Shown here one piece after another: positions 17,927-27,004 of a stretch of DNA of 64,000 nucleotides (its first letter is position 1; every line of letters starts with the position of its first letter). Under the pieces are notes generated by a model, which was not told the DNA's origin, did not search any database, and was given only the letters and a program-made list of their open reading frames with translations. The position numbers and the translations under genes were made by a program. Origin of the DNA: Flavobacterium psychrophilum. GTDB lineage: Bacteria; Bacteroidota; Bacteroidia; Flavobacteriales; Flavobacteriaceae. The stretch is taken from the NCBI GenBank assembly GCA_943325515.2, contig CALPPS020000001.1, positions 1 to 64,000 on the forward strand, in the 5' to 3' direction.

Positions 17927-18176
17927 CTATAAAAATATTTAAAATTTAGTCAATACAACAATCAACTAAAAAAGTTGCTAAATCTTATAAAAGATTTAAA
18001 CTATATAACAGCCGTAATAGAAGAGAAGTATCATATTAAAATATACTAAATTTCTTCAAAACTAATTGTAAATATATATTTTACCACCAATACTTCTTTA
18101 GATAATTATAATCTTTCGAATGGAATTTGTGTATATTCTTTATTCAAAAAAAATAAAATCACCAGAAATTGGGAGT

Positions 18177-20156
18177 TTATAAAGTAGAAACGTCACTATT
18201 TATTCTATGCAACTCTATTTTCTCGGGAGCATGAAGGACTAATGGGAATTGTTCAATTTTTACGGAACTACTATCTAAACCAAATCCTTTTTCTTCAGAC
18301 AAACTGAATTTTTTCATTAAAAAATAGGTATTCATAACAATTTTTTCAAAGAATGTTAAATCACTATCATTAGAAAGAAATTTTTCAGAAAGAACAAATT
18401 TAAAGTCGCCAAGAATATTGTTTTTATTTAACGATTCATATCTACTTGTGATATCAACTTCTCCACGATCAACCATGTCTTTTATAACTTGTTTAAACAT
18501 TAAATTGATTTTTGTTGGTTCTCTAAATCCAAGATAAAAATCAATTCTATAGATATCTTCCTTTATGATTTCAATAACTTTGTATTCTTTTTTGTAAGGT
18601 TCGCTCAAAATATTAACATGTATGAACCAATACAAATCGGCACGTTTCGGCCTTTTTTGAAGGATGGAATACATTACTTTTTCTTCTATTTCATCACTTC
18701 TGTTACAGTTAGTCATATAAACTAAGTGTGTTGCATATTTAGGTATTGATAAATCAACACTCAATTCTGCAAGTACTTTTTTGTAATCTTCTATTTTAAC
18801 GATTTTAGTGTAATTTTTACTAATTTGTTTTGCCAAATACCACGTTGCCATGATAGCAATTAATCCAACTGCTATTATTAAAGTTACAAAACCACCATGA
18901 AGAAATTTTACAATATTAGCATACAAAAAACTAAATTCAATGGTTAAATAAATTATAATAAGAGGAACAATTAGATATAGTTTTACTCTTTTGATTATCA
19001 AATAAAAGTTGAGTAAAATGGTTGTCATAATCATACACAAAATAATCGCTAAACCATATGCGTGTTCCATATTTGAAGATTCTCTGAAATAAAGAACAAT
19101 CCCAATACAACCTAATAAAAGCAACCAATTTATAGATGGAATATACAATTGACCCTTTAAATCTGAAGGGTATTTTATTTTTACTTTTGGCCAAAAATTC
19201 AAACGCATAGCTTCATTAATTAGCGTAAACGACCCACTAATCAATGCTTGAGAAGCAATAACTGCTGCCAAGGTAGCAATAACAATTCCTATAGGTTGAA
19301 ACCAATTTGCCATTATCAAATAAAAAGGATTACCAGCTGTTCCACCGAGCTGTTTTAATGTTTTTCCTTCTTGTGAAATTAAATAGGCACCTTGTCCAAA
19401 ATAGTTTAGCAAAAGCATTGATTTAACAAAAATCCAACTAACTCTAATGTTTTTTCTTCCACAGTGGCCCATATCAGAATATAAAGCCTCAGCACCTGTT
19501 GTGCAAAGAAATACAGCACCAAGAACAAAAAAACCTTCAGGATGAATATTCAATAATTCATAGGCATAGTAGGGATTAATAGCACTAAATACAGAGAAAT
19601 CTTTTAGTATTTGAATAGAGCCTAAAACACCCAACATGGTAAACCAAATCAACATCATTGGTGCAAAAAACTTACCTACTAACTTTGATCCAAATTGTTG
19701 TATGGTAAACAATACTATCAATATTCCAATTACAATAGGTATTGTATTTATTTCTGGATTGAAAAGTCTTAATCCTTCTACAGCTGAAGAAACAGATATA
19801 GGAGGAGTTATAACTCCATCAGCGAGCAGTGCACTTCCTCCAATTATTGCGGGTACAATTAGCCATTTTATTTTGGTTCTTTTAACCAAAGCAAACAAAG
19901 CAAAAATTCCACCTTCACCATGGTTATCAGCACTAAGGGTGATAAGTACATATTTTAACGTTGTTTGAAGTGTAAGTGTCCAAAAGATACAAGATATACC
20001 TCCTAAAACGATATCTCTTGATATGGCATGAACACCAAGTATGGCTTTCATAACATATAATGGAGAAGTACCAATATCACCATAAATTATTCCTAAAGTA
20101 ACAAGTAATCCACCGGTGGTAAGTTTGCTGTGAAGCTGATGATTATGAGCGCTCAT
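18177..20156 (-). CDS. kup: Kup-type potassium uptake protein
   Basis: The 659-residue integral membrane protein of the KUP/HAK/KT family mediates proton-coupled K+ uptake across the inner membrane. The family signature YGDIGTSPLY is at 25-34, about 12 membrane segments occupy residues 15 to 445, and a cytosolic C-terminal domain of about 200 residues follows. HGEGGIFALFAL and TGAEALYSDMGHCG motifs are intact. It is monocistronic and divergent from the BNR-repeat gene. Confidence 0.96.
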   Translation of the reverse strand: MSAHNHQLHSKLTTGGLLVTLGIIYGDIGTSPLYVMKAILGVHAISRDIVLGGISCIFWTLTLQTTLKYVLITLSADNHGEGGIFALFALVKRTKIKWLIVPAIIGGSALLADGVITPPISVSSAVEGLRLFNPEINTIPIVIGILIVLFTIQQFGSKLVGKFFAPMMLIWFTMLGVLGSIQILKDFSVFSAINPYYAYELLNIHPEGFFVLGAVFLCTTGAEALYSDMGHCGRKNIRVSWIFVKSMLLLNYFGQGAYLISQEGKTLKQLGGTAGNPFYLIMANWFQPIGIVIATLAAVIASQALISGSFTLINEAMRLNFWPKVKIKYPSDLKGQLYIPSINWLLLLGCIGIVLYFRESSNMEHAYGLAIILCMIMTTILLNFYLIIKRVKLYLIVPLIIIYLTIEFSFLYANIVKFLHGGFVTLIIAVGLIAIMATWYLAKQISKNYTKIVKIEDYKKVLAELSVDLSIPKYATHLVYMTNCNRSDEIEEKVMYSILQKRPKRADLYWFIHVNILSEPYKKEYKVIEIIKEDIYRIDFYLGFREPTKINLMFKQVIKDMVDRGEVDITSRYESLNKNNILGDFKFVLSEKFLSNDSDLTFFEKIVMNTYFLMKKFSLSEEKGFGLDSSSVKIEQFPLVLHAPEKIELHRINSDVSTL

Positions 20157-20175
20157 GAAATTTTATTAAACGATG

Positions 20176-20183
20176 CAAATTTA
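20176..20183 (-). promoter_or_regulatory. -7 box of the kup promoter
   Basis: Read on the minus strand this is TAAATTTG, an exact match to TAnnTTTG, 19 bases before the kup ATG. No clear -33 element is visible. Confidence 0.4.
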
Positions 20184-20314
20184 TACCTTTTTCAAACAAC
20201 TGAATATTTTATACCAATTATTTTTAATAGAAAATAAGAATGTTCTAAGATTTCAACTAAATGTGAATTAGAATGAACAAATTTCTATATTAGCCCATAA
20301 TCTAATGATTTCAG

Positions 20315-21355
20315 ATGAAAAATTTATTTAGACAAATTACGATTTATATGTTTTTTGGTTTTAGTAATCTAATAGCTCAAGAATATAAGTATGTAAAAAT
20401 CGATACTTTATTGAAAGAAAAAATAAGTATTAGAGCTATTATTGTTGATTCTGATAAACTTTGGTATGCTGGAGATAACGGTCAAGTTGGCTTTATAGAT
20501 ATTCGAACAACATTAAATAGTAATAAGCAAATAGTAAAGGATAATTTAAAATTAGAATTTAGAAGTATTGCGAAAACTTCAAAAAATATTTTTTTAAATA
20601 ATATTGGAAGTCCAGCTATTGTATTTAAAATAAATAAAAGAAATCTAAAAGAAGAAATAGTTTATACAGAAACTAATGAAAAAACTTTCTACGACAGTAT
20701 GCAATTTTGGAACGATCAAGAAGGTATAGCTATTGGAGACCCAACAGAGGATTGCTTTTCTATTCTTTTAACTTCTGATGCAGGAAATACTTGGAATAAA
20801 TTATCATGCGAGAGTTTACCAAAATTAATGGAAGGTGAAGCTGCTTTTTCAGCAAGTAATACTAATATCGTTGCAAAAGGAAATAATACTTGGGTAGTTT
20901 CTGGAGGTAAAAAAGCTAGAGTATTTTTTTCTGCAGATAAAGGACATACTTGGAATGTTTATGATACACCAATAGTTCAAGGAAAAGATATGACAGGTAT
21001 TTTTACTGCAGATTTTTATAATGATAAAATTGGAATTATTGCAGGTGGAGATTATGAAGTTCCTAAACAAAATTTTCAAAACAAAGCCATTACATTTGAT
21101 GGTGGAAAAACCTGGAAGTTACTAGCTGAAAACTCTGGATTTGGTTATGCGTCTTGTATTCAATTTGTGCCTAACTCAAAAGGAAAAGGAATAGTTTCTG
21201 TAGGTTTAACTGGGCTACACTATTCCTTTGATGGCGGAAACTCTTGGAAACAATTATCTTCAGATTCTACATTCTATACCATACGGTTTTTAGACAAATA
21301 CACTGCTTTTGCTGCAGGAAAGAATAAAATAGTTAAAATAGAATTTAAAATATAA
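20315..21355 (+). CDS. exported BNR/YCF48-like beta-propeller protein
   Basis: The 346-residue protein has a signal peptide (to about 21, SNLIAQ) and Asp-box/BNR repeats: SDAGNTWNKL, SADKGHTWNVYD, FDGGKTWKLL and FDGGNSWKQL. These are typical of YCF48/Ycf48-Hcf136-like six- or seven-bladed propellers. Bacteroidota members are often annotated as oxidoreductase or glycosyl-hydrolase-like without evidence; no catalytic sialidase residues are visible. It is periplasmic or surface-exposed, monocistronic and converges with the sigma-factor operon. Confidence 0.85.
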   Translation: MKNLFRQITIYMFFGFSNLIAQEYKYVKIDTLLKEKISIRAIIVDSDKLWYAGDNGQVGFIDIRTTLNSNKQIVKDNLKLEFRSIAKTSKNIFLNNIGSPAIVFKINKRNLKEEIVYTETNEKTFYDSMQFWNDQEGIAIGDPTEDCFSILLTSDAGNTWNKLSCESLPKLMEGEAAFSASNTNIVAKGNNTWVVSGGKKARVFFSADKGHTWNVYDTPIVQGKDMTGIFTADFYNDKIGIIAGGDYEVPKQNFQNKAITFDGGKTWKLLAENSGFGYASCIQFVPNSKGKGIVSVGLTGLHYSFDGGNSWKQLSSDSTFYTIRFLDKYTAFAAGKNKIVKIEFKI

Positions 21356-21379
21356 GTGGATAAAACCTGTTTGTTTCTA

Positions 21380-21838
21380 TTATTCTGTTTTTTTATCGCG
21401 ATATTGTTGTAGTAATTTTTTATTGAAGTTTTCTTCTGCTTTTTTAAGTTTTAAAATCTTAATGGGTGAAATAACATTTTTTAAACTTGCTACAAATTTC
21501 TTTTTCGCTTGGTACAATTCATCTTCCGTACTTTCCACTTGTGCTAAAATAGCAACAGCTTGTTTTTCGGATAAATTTTCGAAAGCATTGTCATTTAATC
21601 GTTCTAGATAGTTTTTTATTTTTTGTCTTCTAATTTCGTGTTGCTTGTCTTCAAAAGTATTGAATAAAGGCCAAAATTTTGTCGCTTCCTCTGGATTTAA
21701 ATTTAGTTCGTTGGTGATGAAGGCAATTTTCATTGCTTTTACTTGTTCCTTCTTTCTTTTTAATACTTTCCCGTTTTGAGCAAAAATGCTGAAAGATAAT
21801 AGCAATAAAACGGTAGTTATGATATTAATTTTTTTCAT
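21380..21838 (-). CDS. periplasmic Spy/CpxP-like sensor of the ECF sigma operon
   Basis: The 152-residue protein has a signal peptide (to about 20, SIFAQNG) followed by a long charged helical region containing LNPEEATKFWPLFNTFEDKQHEIR. This resembles the small proteins called 'sensor of ECF-type sigma factor' in Flavobacteriaceae and, more distantly, Spy/CpxP metal or stress sensors. It is the third gene of the sigma-factor operon, four bases after the anti-sigma-like gene. The stimulus it senses is not visible from sequence. Confidence 0.75.
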   Translation of the reverse strand: MKKINIITTVLLLLSFSIFAQNGKVLKRKKEQVKAMKIAFITNELNLNPEEATKFWPLFNTFEDKQHEIRRQKIKNYLERLNDNAFENLSEKQAVAILAQVESTEDELYQAKKKFVASLKNVISPIKILKLKKAEENFNKKLLQQYRDKKTE

Positions 21839-21842
21839 AATA

Positions 21843-22256
21843 TTAATTTGTAATATATTGTTCTAAATTTGTATTTGTTGATAAAATAGTCTCTAAATCT
21901 TCGTTTTGAAGATTAAATTCAATATTCATTTTAAATAAGTCTTCTTTGTCTAATAAATCAACAATTTCATCTTCGGAAATCGAGGAATCATAAGCAATGT
22001 AGTTTTCTATTGTTATGGCATCTAACTCTTGATTTTTTGTTGAATAGTTTAAATATAAAGGAATTGATAACACTATAATCACTATGGCAGCAGCCATATA
22101 ATACCAAGTTTTTTTACTATCAAATATTGAAATAACTTTAGGTTTATGTAAAGGTATTTGTGCTAACATCTTTTCTGAAAATGTATCAAAATAACCATCG
22201 GGAGTTGTAAATCCAGATGTAATTTTAGGTTCATTATCTAATTTAAAATCATTCAT
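21843..22256 (-). CDS. putative membrane anti-sigma factor
   Basis: The 137-residue protein has a cytoplasmic N-terminus with the motif TTPDGYFDTFSEKML (about 18-32), which is common in Bacteroidota ECF-linked proteins. One membrane helix (about 52-70, WYYMAAAIVIIVLSIPLYL) and an acidic periplasmic tail follow. It lies between the ECF sigma factor and the Spy-like sensor, the usual place of an anti-sigma factor. No zinc-finger anti-sigma motif is present. The role is inferred from position and topology. Confidence 0.7.
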   Translation of the reverse strand: MNDFKLDNEPKITSGFTTPDGYFDTFSEKMLAQIPLHKPKVISIFDSKKTWYYMAAAIVIIVLSIPLYLNYSTKNQELDAITIENYIAYDSSISEDEIVDLLDKEDLFKMNIEFNLQNEDLETILSTNTNLEQYITN

Positions 22257-22286
22257 AATCGTTTGACAAGTTTTATAATAAAAGGT

Positions 22287-22829
22287 TTAATTGGTTTTCA
22301 TAAATTCTTCGATTTTTTTTACAGCAAGATGATAAGATGCTTTTAATGCTCCAACAGATGTTCCTAAAACATCCGACATATCTTTATATTTTATTTCTTC
22401 ATAATATTTCATTTTAAAGACCAATTGTTGCTTTTCTGGAAGTATTGCAATCGCTTTTTGCAGTTTTAATTGAATTTCGTTTCCATCAAAATAAGAATCC
22501 GCTTTTAAGTCGTCCACAATTTTACTCTGTAATGCTTCACTTGTAGTTCCGTTTCGTTTAGCTTTGTTATTAATAAAAGTGATGGCTTCGTTAGTAGCAA
22601 TCCTATACATCCAAGAGAAAAGTTTGCTGTCACCTTTAAAGTCTTTTAAATATTGAAAAACCTTGACAAAAGTATTTTGTAACACATCATTTGCATCCTC
22701 ATGGTTTAAAACTATATTTCTAATCTGATTGTATAAAGGTCTTTGATAATTGCGCAAGAGTTTTTGAAACGCTTGATTTTGCGTTTTCGGATTTAATAAT
22801 TCCTGTATAAAATCCTTTTCTTCTTGCAA
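22287..22829 (-). CDS. ECF-type RNA polymerase sigma-70 factor
   Basis: The 180-residue protein has region 2 (about 25-95; HEDANDVLQNTFVKVFQYL and FSWMYRIATNEAI) and region 4 (about 125-175; LPEKQQLVFKMKYYEEIKYKD then a helix-turn-helix GTSVGALKASYHLAVKKI). No ATG is available: an in-frame stop lies just upstream of the TTG at 22827-22829, so that TTG is the start. It leads a three-gene operon with a probable anti-sigma factor and periplasmic sensor and should direct an envelope-stress-like response. Confidence 0.92.
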   Translation of the reverse strand: MQEEKDFIQELLNPKTQNQAFQKLLRNYQRPLYNQIRNIVLNHEDANDVLQNTFVKVFQYLKDFKGDSKLFSWMYRIATNEAITFINNKAKRNGTTSEALQSKIVDDLKADSYFDGNEIQLKLQKAIAILPEKQQLVFKMKYYEEIKYKDMSDVLGTSVGALKASYHLAVKKIEEFMKTN

Positions 22830-22888
22830 ATCTAAAGTTTAGCTTTTGGAATAAATATAAATGAAAAGGTTTAATCTTTAATAAAAAA

Positions 22889-23971
22889 TTATGGAGTCAC
22901 TGTTGGTTTATTTTCCGATGGAACAGGTTCAACTGCTGATTGAGCAACTTCAGCTTTTGGAAAAACAGGGATATAAATTTCTGTAATCCATTTAGAGGGT
23001 TGTTTTATATCGTCAATAGTTTTAACATATACTTCGCTATAATTTCCTGCAAAATTCTCTTTAAAACCATTAGCAGCAATATATTTTTTTGCTTTTGACC
23101 ATGCTTCTTGTGTGTGTGAATAATCACCTAACAAAGTTGTTTTTAAACATGTAAAAGGAATTATTTCACCAGAAATTACATCACTTTCTGGTGAAACGAA
23201 TATTTGTTTTTGGGTTGGAACACAAACAGAGAATGTTACAAAATCATTGGCAATATCATAACGATTGTATAGTACGAATGGTTTTCCTGTCATTGGTAAT
23301 TTGTTCTTTTTAAAGAAATGAACCATTCTTGTCATAATAATTTTAATGTTTTTAGACACACTTTTTACTTTGCAAGAAACAGTTTGTTGCAAACAAAATC
23401 CAGAATTTCTTTGCACAACTCCATTCACTTTTATGGAGTAGGTTTTCATTTGATAGTTTAGCGTTTTGTCTAAATTAAATAAACTTTTTTCACAAACATC
23501 ATTCAGAACCGATGATATTCCTCCTTGAAAAAAGATAGAGATTTTGGTATAAAGATCCATTTTACCTTTATTATAAACAGTAACCTTTGTTCCTCCTATG
23601 GTATCTTTAAATTTCCAAGTAACTAAAGCAAAAGTTCCATTAAATTTTACTTTTTGTGAAATACTATCATTTTCTTTTACAAAAACAGTTTTTACGGTCC
23701 CATCGCTTGAACCACATTCCCAAGAGCAATACGCTCCTGAACCCATTGTTTTTGATGGATAATTAAATTTAATTCCTTCATCATTCTCCATCCAAGATCC
23801 AAAACTTTCCCAGTTTTTTAAATCATTTACATAATCAAATACAGAGATTTTCTGTGCTTTAATAACTTTTGATCTTGATACTTTGAAGTCCCCTTTTTGA
23901 GTAGCTACGTATACAGTAACACCCATAAATGCTAACAATAAAAGCAAGAATATATATTTTAGAATTTGCAT
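22889..23971 (-). CDS. SRPBCC family protein with C-terminal GyrI-like effector-binding domain
   Basis: The 360-residue protein has one N-terminal membrane helix (3-25) followed by an SRPBCC/polyketide-cyclase-like domain (about 35-180; FDYVNDLKNWESFGSW, VTWKF). The C-terminal domain (about 200-340) resembles AraC effector-binding/GyrI-like domains (LPMTGKPFVLYNRYD, FKENFAGNYSEVYV). The tail is Pro/Val rich. Such proteins may bind small hydrophobic ligands; the function is unknown. It lies upstream of the ECF sigma gene on the same strand, with a 59-base gap. Confidence 0.7.
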   Translation of the reverse strand: MQILKYIFLLLLLAFMGVTVYVATQKGDFKVSRSKVIKAQKISVFDYVNDLKNWESFGSWMENDEGIKFNYPSKTMGSGAYCSWECGSSDGTVKTVFVKENDSISQKVKFNGTFALVTWKFKDTIGGTKVTVYNKGKMDLYTKISIFFQGGISSVLNDVCEKSLFNLDKTLNYQMKTYSIKVNGVVQRNSGFCLQQTVSCKVKSVSKNIKIIMTRMVHFFKKNKLPMTGKPFVLYNRYDIANDFVTFSVCVPTQKQIFVSPESDVISGEIIPFTCLKTTLLGDYSHTQEAWSKAKKYIAANGFKENFAGNYSEVYVKTIDDIKQPSKWITEIYIPVFPKAEVAQSAVEPVPSENKPTVTP

Positions 23972-24024
23972 GTACTACCTTAATAAAGAGTCACAAAGTT
24001 AAGAATTTATTGGATGTGAAATAA

Positions 24025-24213
24025 TCAGTGTTTCATTGTTACTTTTATCACAAAAAGCAAAAGAATAAAAAATAAAAAAGCAATCAAAACTTTATAACTT
24101 CCTTTGTATACTTTTTGATGAAGTGATTTGTCTCTTCTATAGGCAAAATACATTGCAATTACAAACCCTATAAAAAACAAAGCGGCGAATATCCATTGAC
24201 CAGTTGTGAACAT
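24025..24213 (-). CDS. small two-helix membrane protein
   Basis: The 62-residue protein has two hydrophobic helices (about 7-24 and 43-58) separated by a basic YRRDKSLHQKVYKGSYK loop. Similar tiny proteins are widespread in Flavobacteriaceae without known function. It precedes the SRPBCC gene by 53 bases on the same strand and diverges from the MazG-like gene. Confidence 0.65.
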   Translation of the reverse strand: MFTTGQWIFAALFFIGFVIAMYFAYRRDKSLHQKVYKGSYKVLIAFLFFILLLFVIKVTMKH

Positions 24214-24291
24214 TTATTTTAAATTTTCAACAAATTTACTCAAATGTATGCTAAAGTTGTATTTTGCATCATCAATTAATTTTATAATAAT

Positions 24292-24675
24292 ATGCAAAAA
24301 CAACTCAACGCAGTAAAAGAATTTCACACCTCATTCGGACTCGGTGTAAGCCACGAAATGAAAGCTCATTTGGGTGAACAAAAGAATGTACTTCGTTTTA
24401 ATTTAATGAAGGAAGAAAACGAAGAATATCTAGAAGCAGTTCAAAATAATGATTTAATAGAAATTGCTGATGCACTTGGTGATATGCTTTATATTCTTTG
24501 CGGAACTATTTTGGAACATGGATTGCAACACAAAATAGAAGAAGTTTTTGATGAAATTCAACGTAGTAATATGAGTAAACTAGGTGAAGATGGAAAGCCA
24601 ATTTATCGAGAAGATGGCAAAGTAATGAAAGGGCCAAACTATTTTAAACCAAGTTTTGAAGCCATACTAAAATAA
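24292..24675 (+). CDS. MazG-like nucleoside triphosphate pyrophosphohydrolase
   Basis: The 127-residue, all-helical protein carries the metal-binding signature of the all-alpha NTP-pyrophosphohydrolase superfamily: KEENEEYLEA (about 41-50) and EIADALGDMLY (about 57-67). The C-terminal YREDGKVMKGPNYFKP is typical of the phosphoribosyl-ATP-pyrophosphohydrolase-like house-cleaning group. The likely role is hydrolysis of noncanonical (d)NTPs; the true substrate is unknown. It is monocistronic. Confidence 0.85.
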   Translation: MQKQLNAVKEFHTSFGLGVSHEMKAHLGEQKNVLRFNLMKEENEEYLEAVQNNDLIEIADALGDMLYILCGTILEHGLQHKIEEVFDEIQRSNMSKLGEDGKPIYREDGKVMKGPNYFKPSFEAILK

Positions 24676-24702
24676 TAAATCCTCCATTTTGGAGGATTTA
24701 TT
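24674..24702. terminator. bidirectional terminator between mazG-like gene and ilvE
   Basis: Arms AATAAATCCTCC and GGAGGATTTATT (12 bp, perfect) enclose loop ATTTT and overlap the end of the plus-strand gene. It sits between two convergent stops and is flanked by A- and T-rich stretches. Confidence 0.85.
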
Positions 24703-24707
24703 ATGAA

Positions 24708-25775
24708 CTATATTTTTACTGACCAACCAAAAGTATCTTCAGTTAGTTTGTATTGTATTTTGGTTAATTTATCTTTTAATTGAATGGCAAATGAGTTTTC
24801 AATTTTTGGTAACTCATAATATTCTCCTTTAAATTGAAATCCTACAATAGGACTAACAACAGCAGCTGTTCCTGCACCAAATATTTCTTTAAGACTTCCG
24901 TCTTTAGCCGCATTAACTATTTCCTCAACCAGAACCGTACGTTCAACAATTTTAATATCATCTCGTTTAGCTATTGCAATTAGACTTTTTCTGGTCACAC
25001 CATCTAAAATTCTTTCGCTAACTGGTGCAGTATATAATGTATCATTAATTCTAAAGAAAACATTCATAGTTCCAGCTTCTTCTAATTTTGTATGTGTTGC
25101 ATCATCAGTCCATATAATTTGCTGGAAACCTTTTTCTTGAGCCAATTTTTGTGGATAAAATTGAGCAGAATAATTTCCTGCAGCTTTTGCAGCACCAATT
25201 CCTCCATTTGCAGCACGACTATAATGTTCAGCTATAATTACTTTCACTTCACCCGAATAATAAGAACGAGCAGGAGAAAGTATTATCATAAAACGATATT
25301 GTGAAGATGGTTGGGCAATTACACCTGAGCCTATAGCAATCATAAAAGGTCTTATGTAAAGTGTATTTCCTAGTCCTTTTTTGACCCAATTTCTATCTAA
25401 ATCAACTATAGTTTTTAAACCACCAATAAAAATTTCTTCAGGAACTTCAGGCATTGCCATTCTAACTGCAGATTTATTAAATCGCTCTAAATTTTGATCA
25501 GGTCTAAAAAGCCAAACATCATCATTTTCATCTTTGTAAGCTTTCATTCCTTCAAAAATAGCTTGACCATAGTGAAATACTTTTGCTGAAGGATCAATCA
25601 AAAAGGGCTCATAAGGTTTAATAATAGGCTTATTCCATTTCCCTTCTCTGAAATCACAAATCAACATATGGTCTGTAAATGTATTTCCGAAGGCTAAGTT
25701 TTCGAAATCAACTTCATTAATTTTAGTAGAAGAAGCTCTAACTATATCGATTTCGTTTGTTGTTTTTAACATCAT
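24708..25775 (-). CDS. ilvE: branched-chain amino acid aminotransferase
   Basis: The product is about 355 residues, a fold-type IV PLP enzyme that interconverts Leu, Ile and Val with their 2-oxo acids. Visible family features include FHYGQAIFEGMKAYK (near 70), RPFMIAIGSG, the NGGIGAAKAAGNYS region with the PLP lysine, and EEAGTMNVFF. I chose the ATG at 25773-25775 (a second ATG follows at once); an in-frame TTG at 25781 is less likely. It diverges from the DUF4920 gene. Confidence 0.95.
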   Translation of the reverse strand: MMLKTTNEIDIVRASSTKINEVDFENLAFGNTFTDHMLICDFREGKWNKPIIKPYEPFLIDPSAKVFHYGQAIFEGMKAYKDENDDVWLFRPDQNLERFNKSAVRMAMPEVPEEIFIGGLKTIVDLDRNWVKKGLGNTLYIRPFMIAIGSGVIAQPSSQYRFMIILSPARSYYSGEVKVIIAEHYSRAANGGIGAAKAAGNYSAQFYPQKLAQEKGFQQIIWTDDATHTKLEEAGTMNVFFRINDTLYTAPVSERILDGVTRKSLIAIAKRDDIKIVERTVLVEEIVNAAKDGSLKEIFGAGTAAVVSPIVGFQFKGEYYELPKIENSFAIQLKDKLTKIQYKLTEDTFGWSVKI

Positions 25776-26024
25776 TAACAATAAGTTTAGTTTAGAAGAA
25801 ATACGTATAAATTTGGTAATTAGATAGTTATAAATATTTTCTAAAAATTATAATTGAGTTGGTAGTTTTTTGTAAAACTAATAAAAATATGTTTGTATTA
25901 TGCAATCAATAAAAATAATATATGCTTTTTAGAAAATTAATAATTTGAAGACCTTTTTTTGTGTAAATTATTAATAACTATAAAATATATTGTCAATTTA
26001 ACTTATTAAACTGTTAATCTTTTT

Positions 26025-26032
26025 TACTTTTG
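26025..26032 (+). promoter_or_regulatory. -7 box upstream of the DUF4920 operon
   Basis: TACTTTTG matches TAnnTTTG exactly, 20 bases before the ATG at 26053. No good -33 element is seen at the usual spacing. Confidence 0.4.
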
Positions 26033-26052
26033 CAATTATTAAATTTTATGTC

Positions 26053-26553
26053 ATGAAAAAAATAAATGCGTTACTAATTATAACCTTATTATTAGTTGGA
26101 TTTAATTCGATAGCCCAAAAAAATGCAAAGATAAAATCTTTTAATAGTAATGATTATACTTTGTTTGGTGAAAAATTTAAAGTTTCCAAGATTTTAAACC
26201 AAAAAGAAATGTTAAAAAAATATAAATCACTAAAAAAAGGAGATACAATAACGGTTCAATTTCAATCGAATATTAAATCGGTTTGTAAAAAGAAAGGTTG
26301 TTGGATGAAAATGCAATTAGCTGGTGATAATGATTCTTTTGTGAAATTTAAAGATTATTCATTTTTTGTTCCACTAAATGCAGATAATAGTCAAGCCATA
26401 GTTATTGGGAAAGCATTTGTAGATGTTGTCTCTGTAGATGAATTAAAACATTATGCCAAAGATGGTGGGAAATCAACAACAGAAATTGCTAAAATCATCA
26501 AACCTGAAATAACGTATTCCTTTTTAGCATCGGGTGTTTACATTAAAAAATAA
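26053..26553 (+). CDS. exported DUF4920 protein
   Basis: The 166-residue protein has a signal peptide (to about 21, NSIAQK) and the DUF4920 domain, recognised by the central VCKKKGCWMKM motif (two closely spaced cysteines near 79-84) and the preceding TITVQFQSNIKS. The spaced Cys pair could bind metal or form a disulfide. It is the first gene of a compact plus-strand unit with the haem lipoprotein (6-base gap) and mnmD. The function is unknown. Confidence 0.85.
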   Translation: MKKINALLIITLLLVGFNSIAQKNAKIKSFNSNDYTLFGEKFKVSKILNQKEMLKKYKSLKKGDTITVQFQSNIKSVCKKKGCWMKMQLAGDNDSFVKFKDYSFFVPLNADNSQAIVIGKAFVDVVSVDELKHYAKDGGKSTTEIAKIIKPEITYSFLASGVYIKK

Positions 26554-26558
26554 CTAAA

Positions 26559-27002
26559 ATGAAGAAAACACTTTTGGCTATTTTTTGCATAGTATTGTTT
26601 TCTTGTCAAAAAAAAGAGGAGAAGATAGCAACTAATCAATGCTCAACTAAGAAAGAGAAGAAATTAGAAATGTACCAAATGTCTGAAATGGCAATTTTGA
26701 TGGAGCAGATGTATGTTGATAATCAAAGATTGAAAGAACGTATTCAAAGAGGTGATACAATAGGTCAATTTCCACAACATTTTTTGGAAATTCATAAAGC
26801 AGTCATGACTGACGAAACAGATAATGATGTTTTTTTTAAAGAAAACGCAGCTAAGTTTATCAGAGCTCAAGAATTAATATATAAAGACCCAAAAAACGCT
26901 ATAAAACATTTTAATACTGGAGTTGATGCATGCATTCAATGTCACCAACAAAAATGTGGCGGACCCATCCCGAGAATAAAAAAACTTTATATTAAAGAGT
27001 AA
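26559..27002 (+). CDS. lipoprotein with a c-type haem motif
   Basis: The 147-residue protein has a lipoprotein signal (lipobox VLFSC at about residue 16). A helical, Met/Glu-rich body follows, and near the C-terminus a single CIQCH motif (CxxCH) in ACIQCHQQKCGGPIPRIKKL. It therefore resembles a small cytochrome c-like or cytochrome c'-like protein with one covalently bound haem, tethered to a membrane on the periplasmic side. The electron partner is not evident. It sits between DUF4920 and mnmD with gaps of 5 and 2 bases. Confidence 0.75.
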   Translation: MKKTLLAIFCIVLFSCQKKEEKIATNQCSTKKEKKLEMYQMSEMAILMEQMYVDNQRLKERIQRGDTIGQFPQHFLEIHKAVMTDETDNDVFFKENAAKFIRAQELIYKDPKNAIKHFNTGVDACIQCHQQKCGGPIPRIKKLYIKE

Positions 27003-27004
27003 TA

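Noticed and set aside
17980-17997. Hairpin AAATCTT/AAGATTT after the LamG gene as a terminator
   Set aside because: The stem is short and AT-only apart from one C-G pair, with no following T tract.
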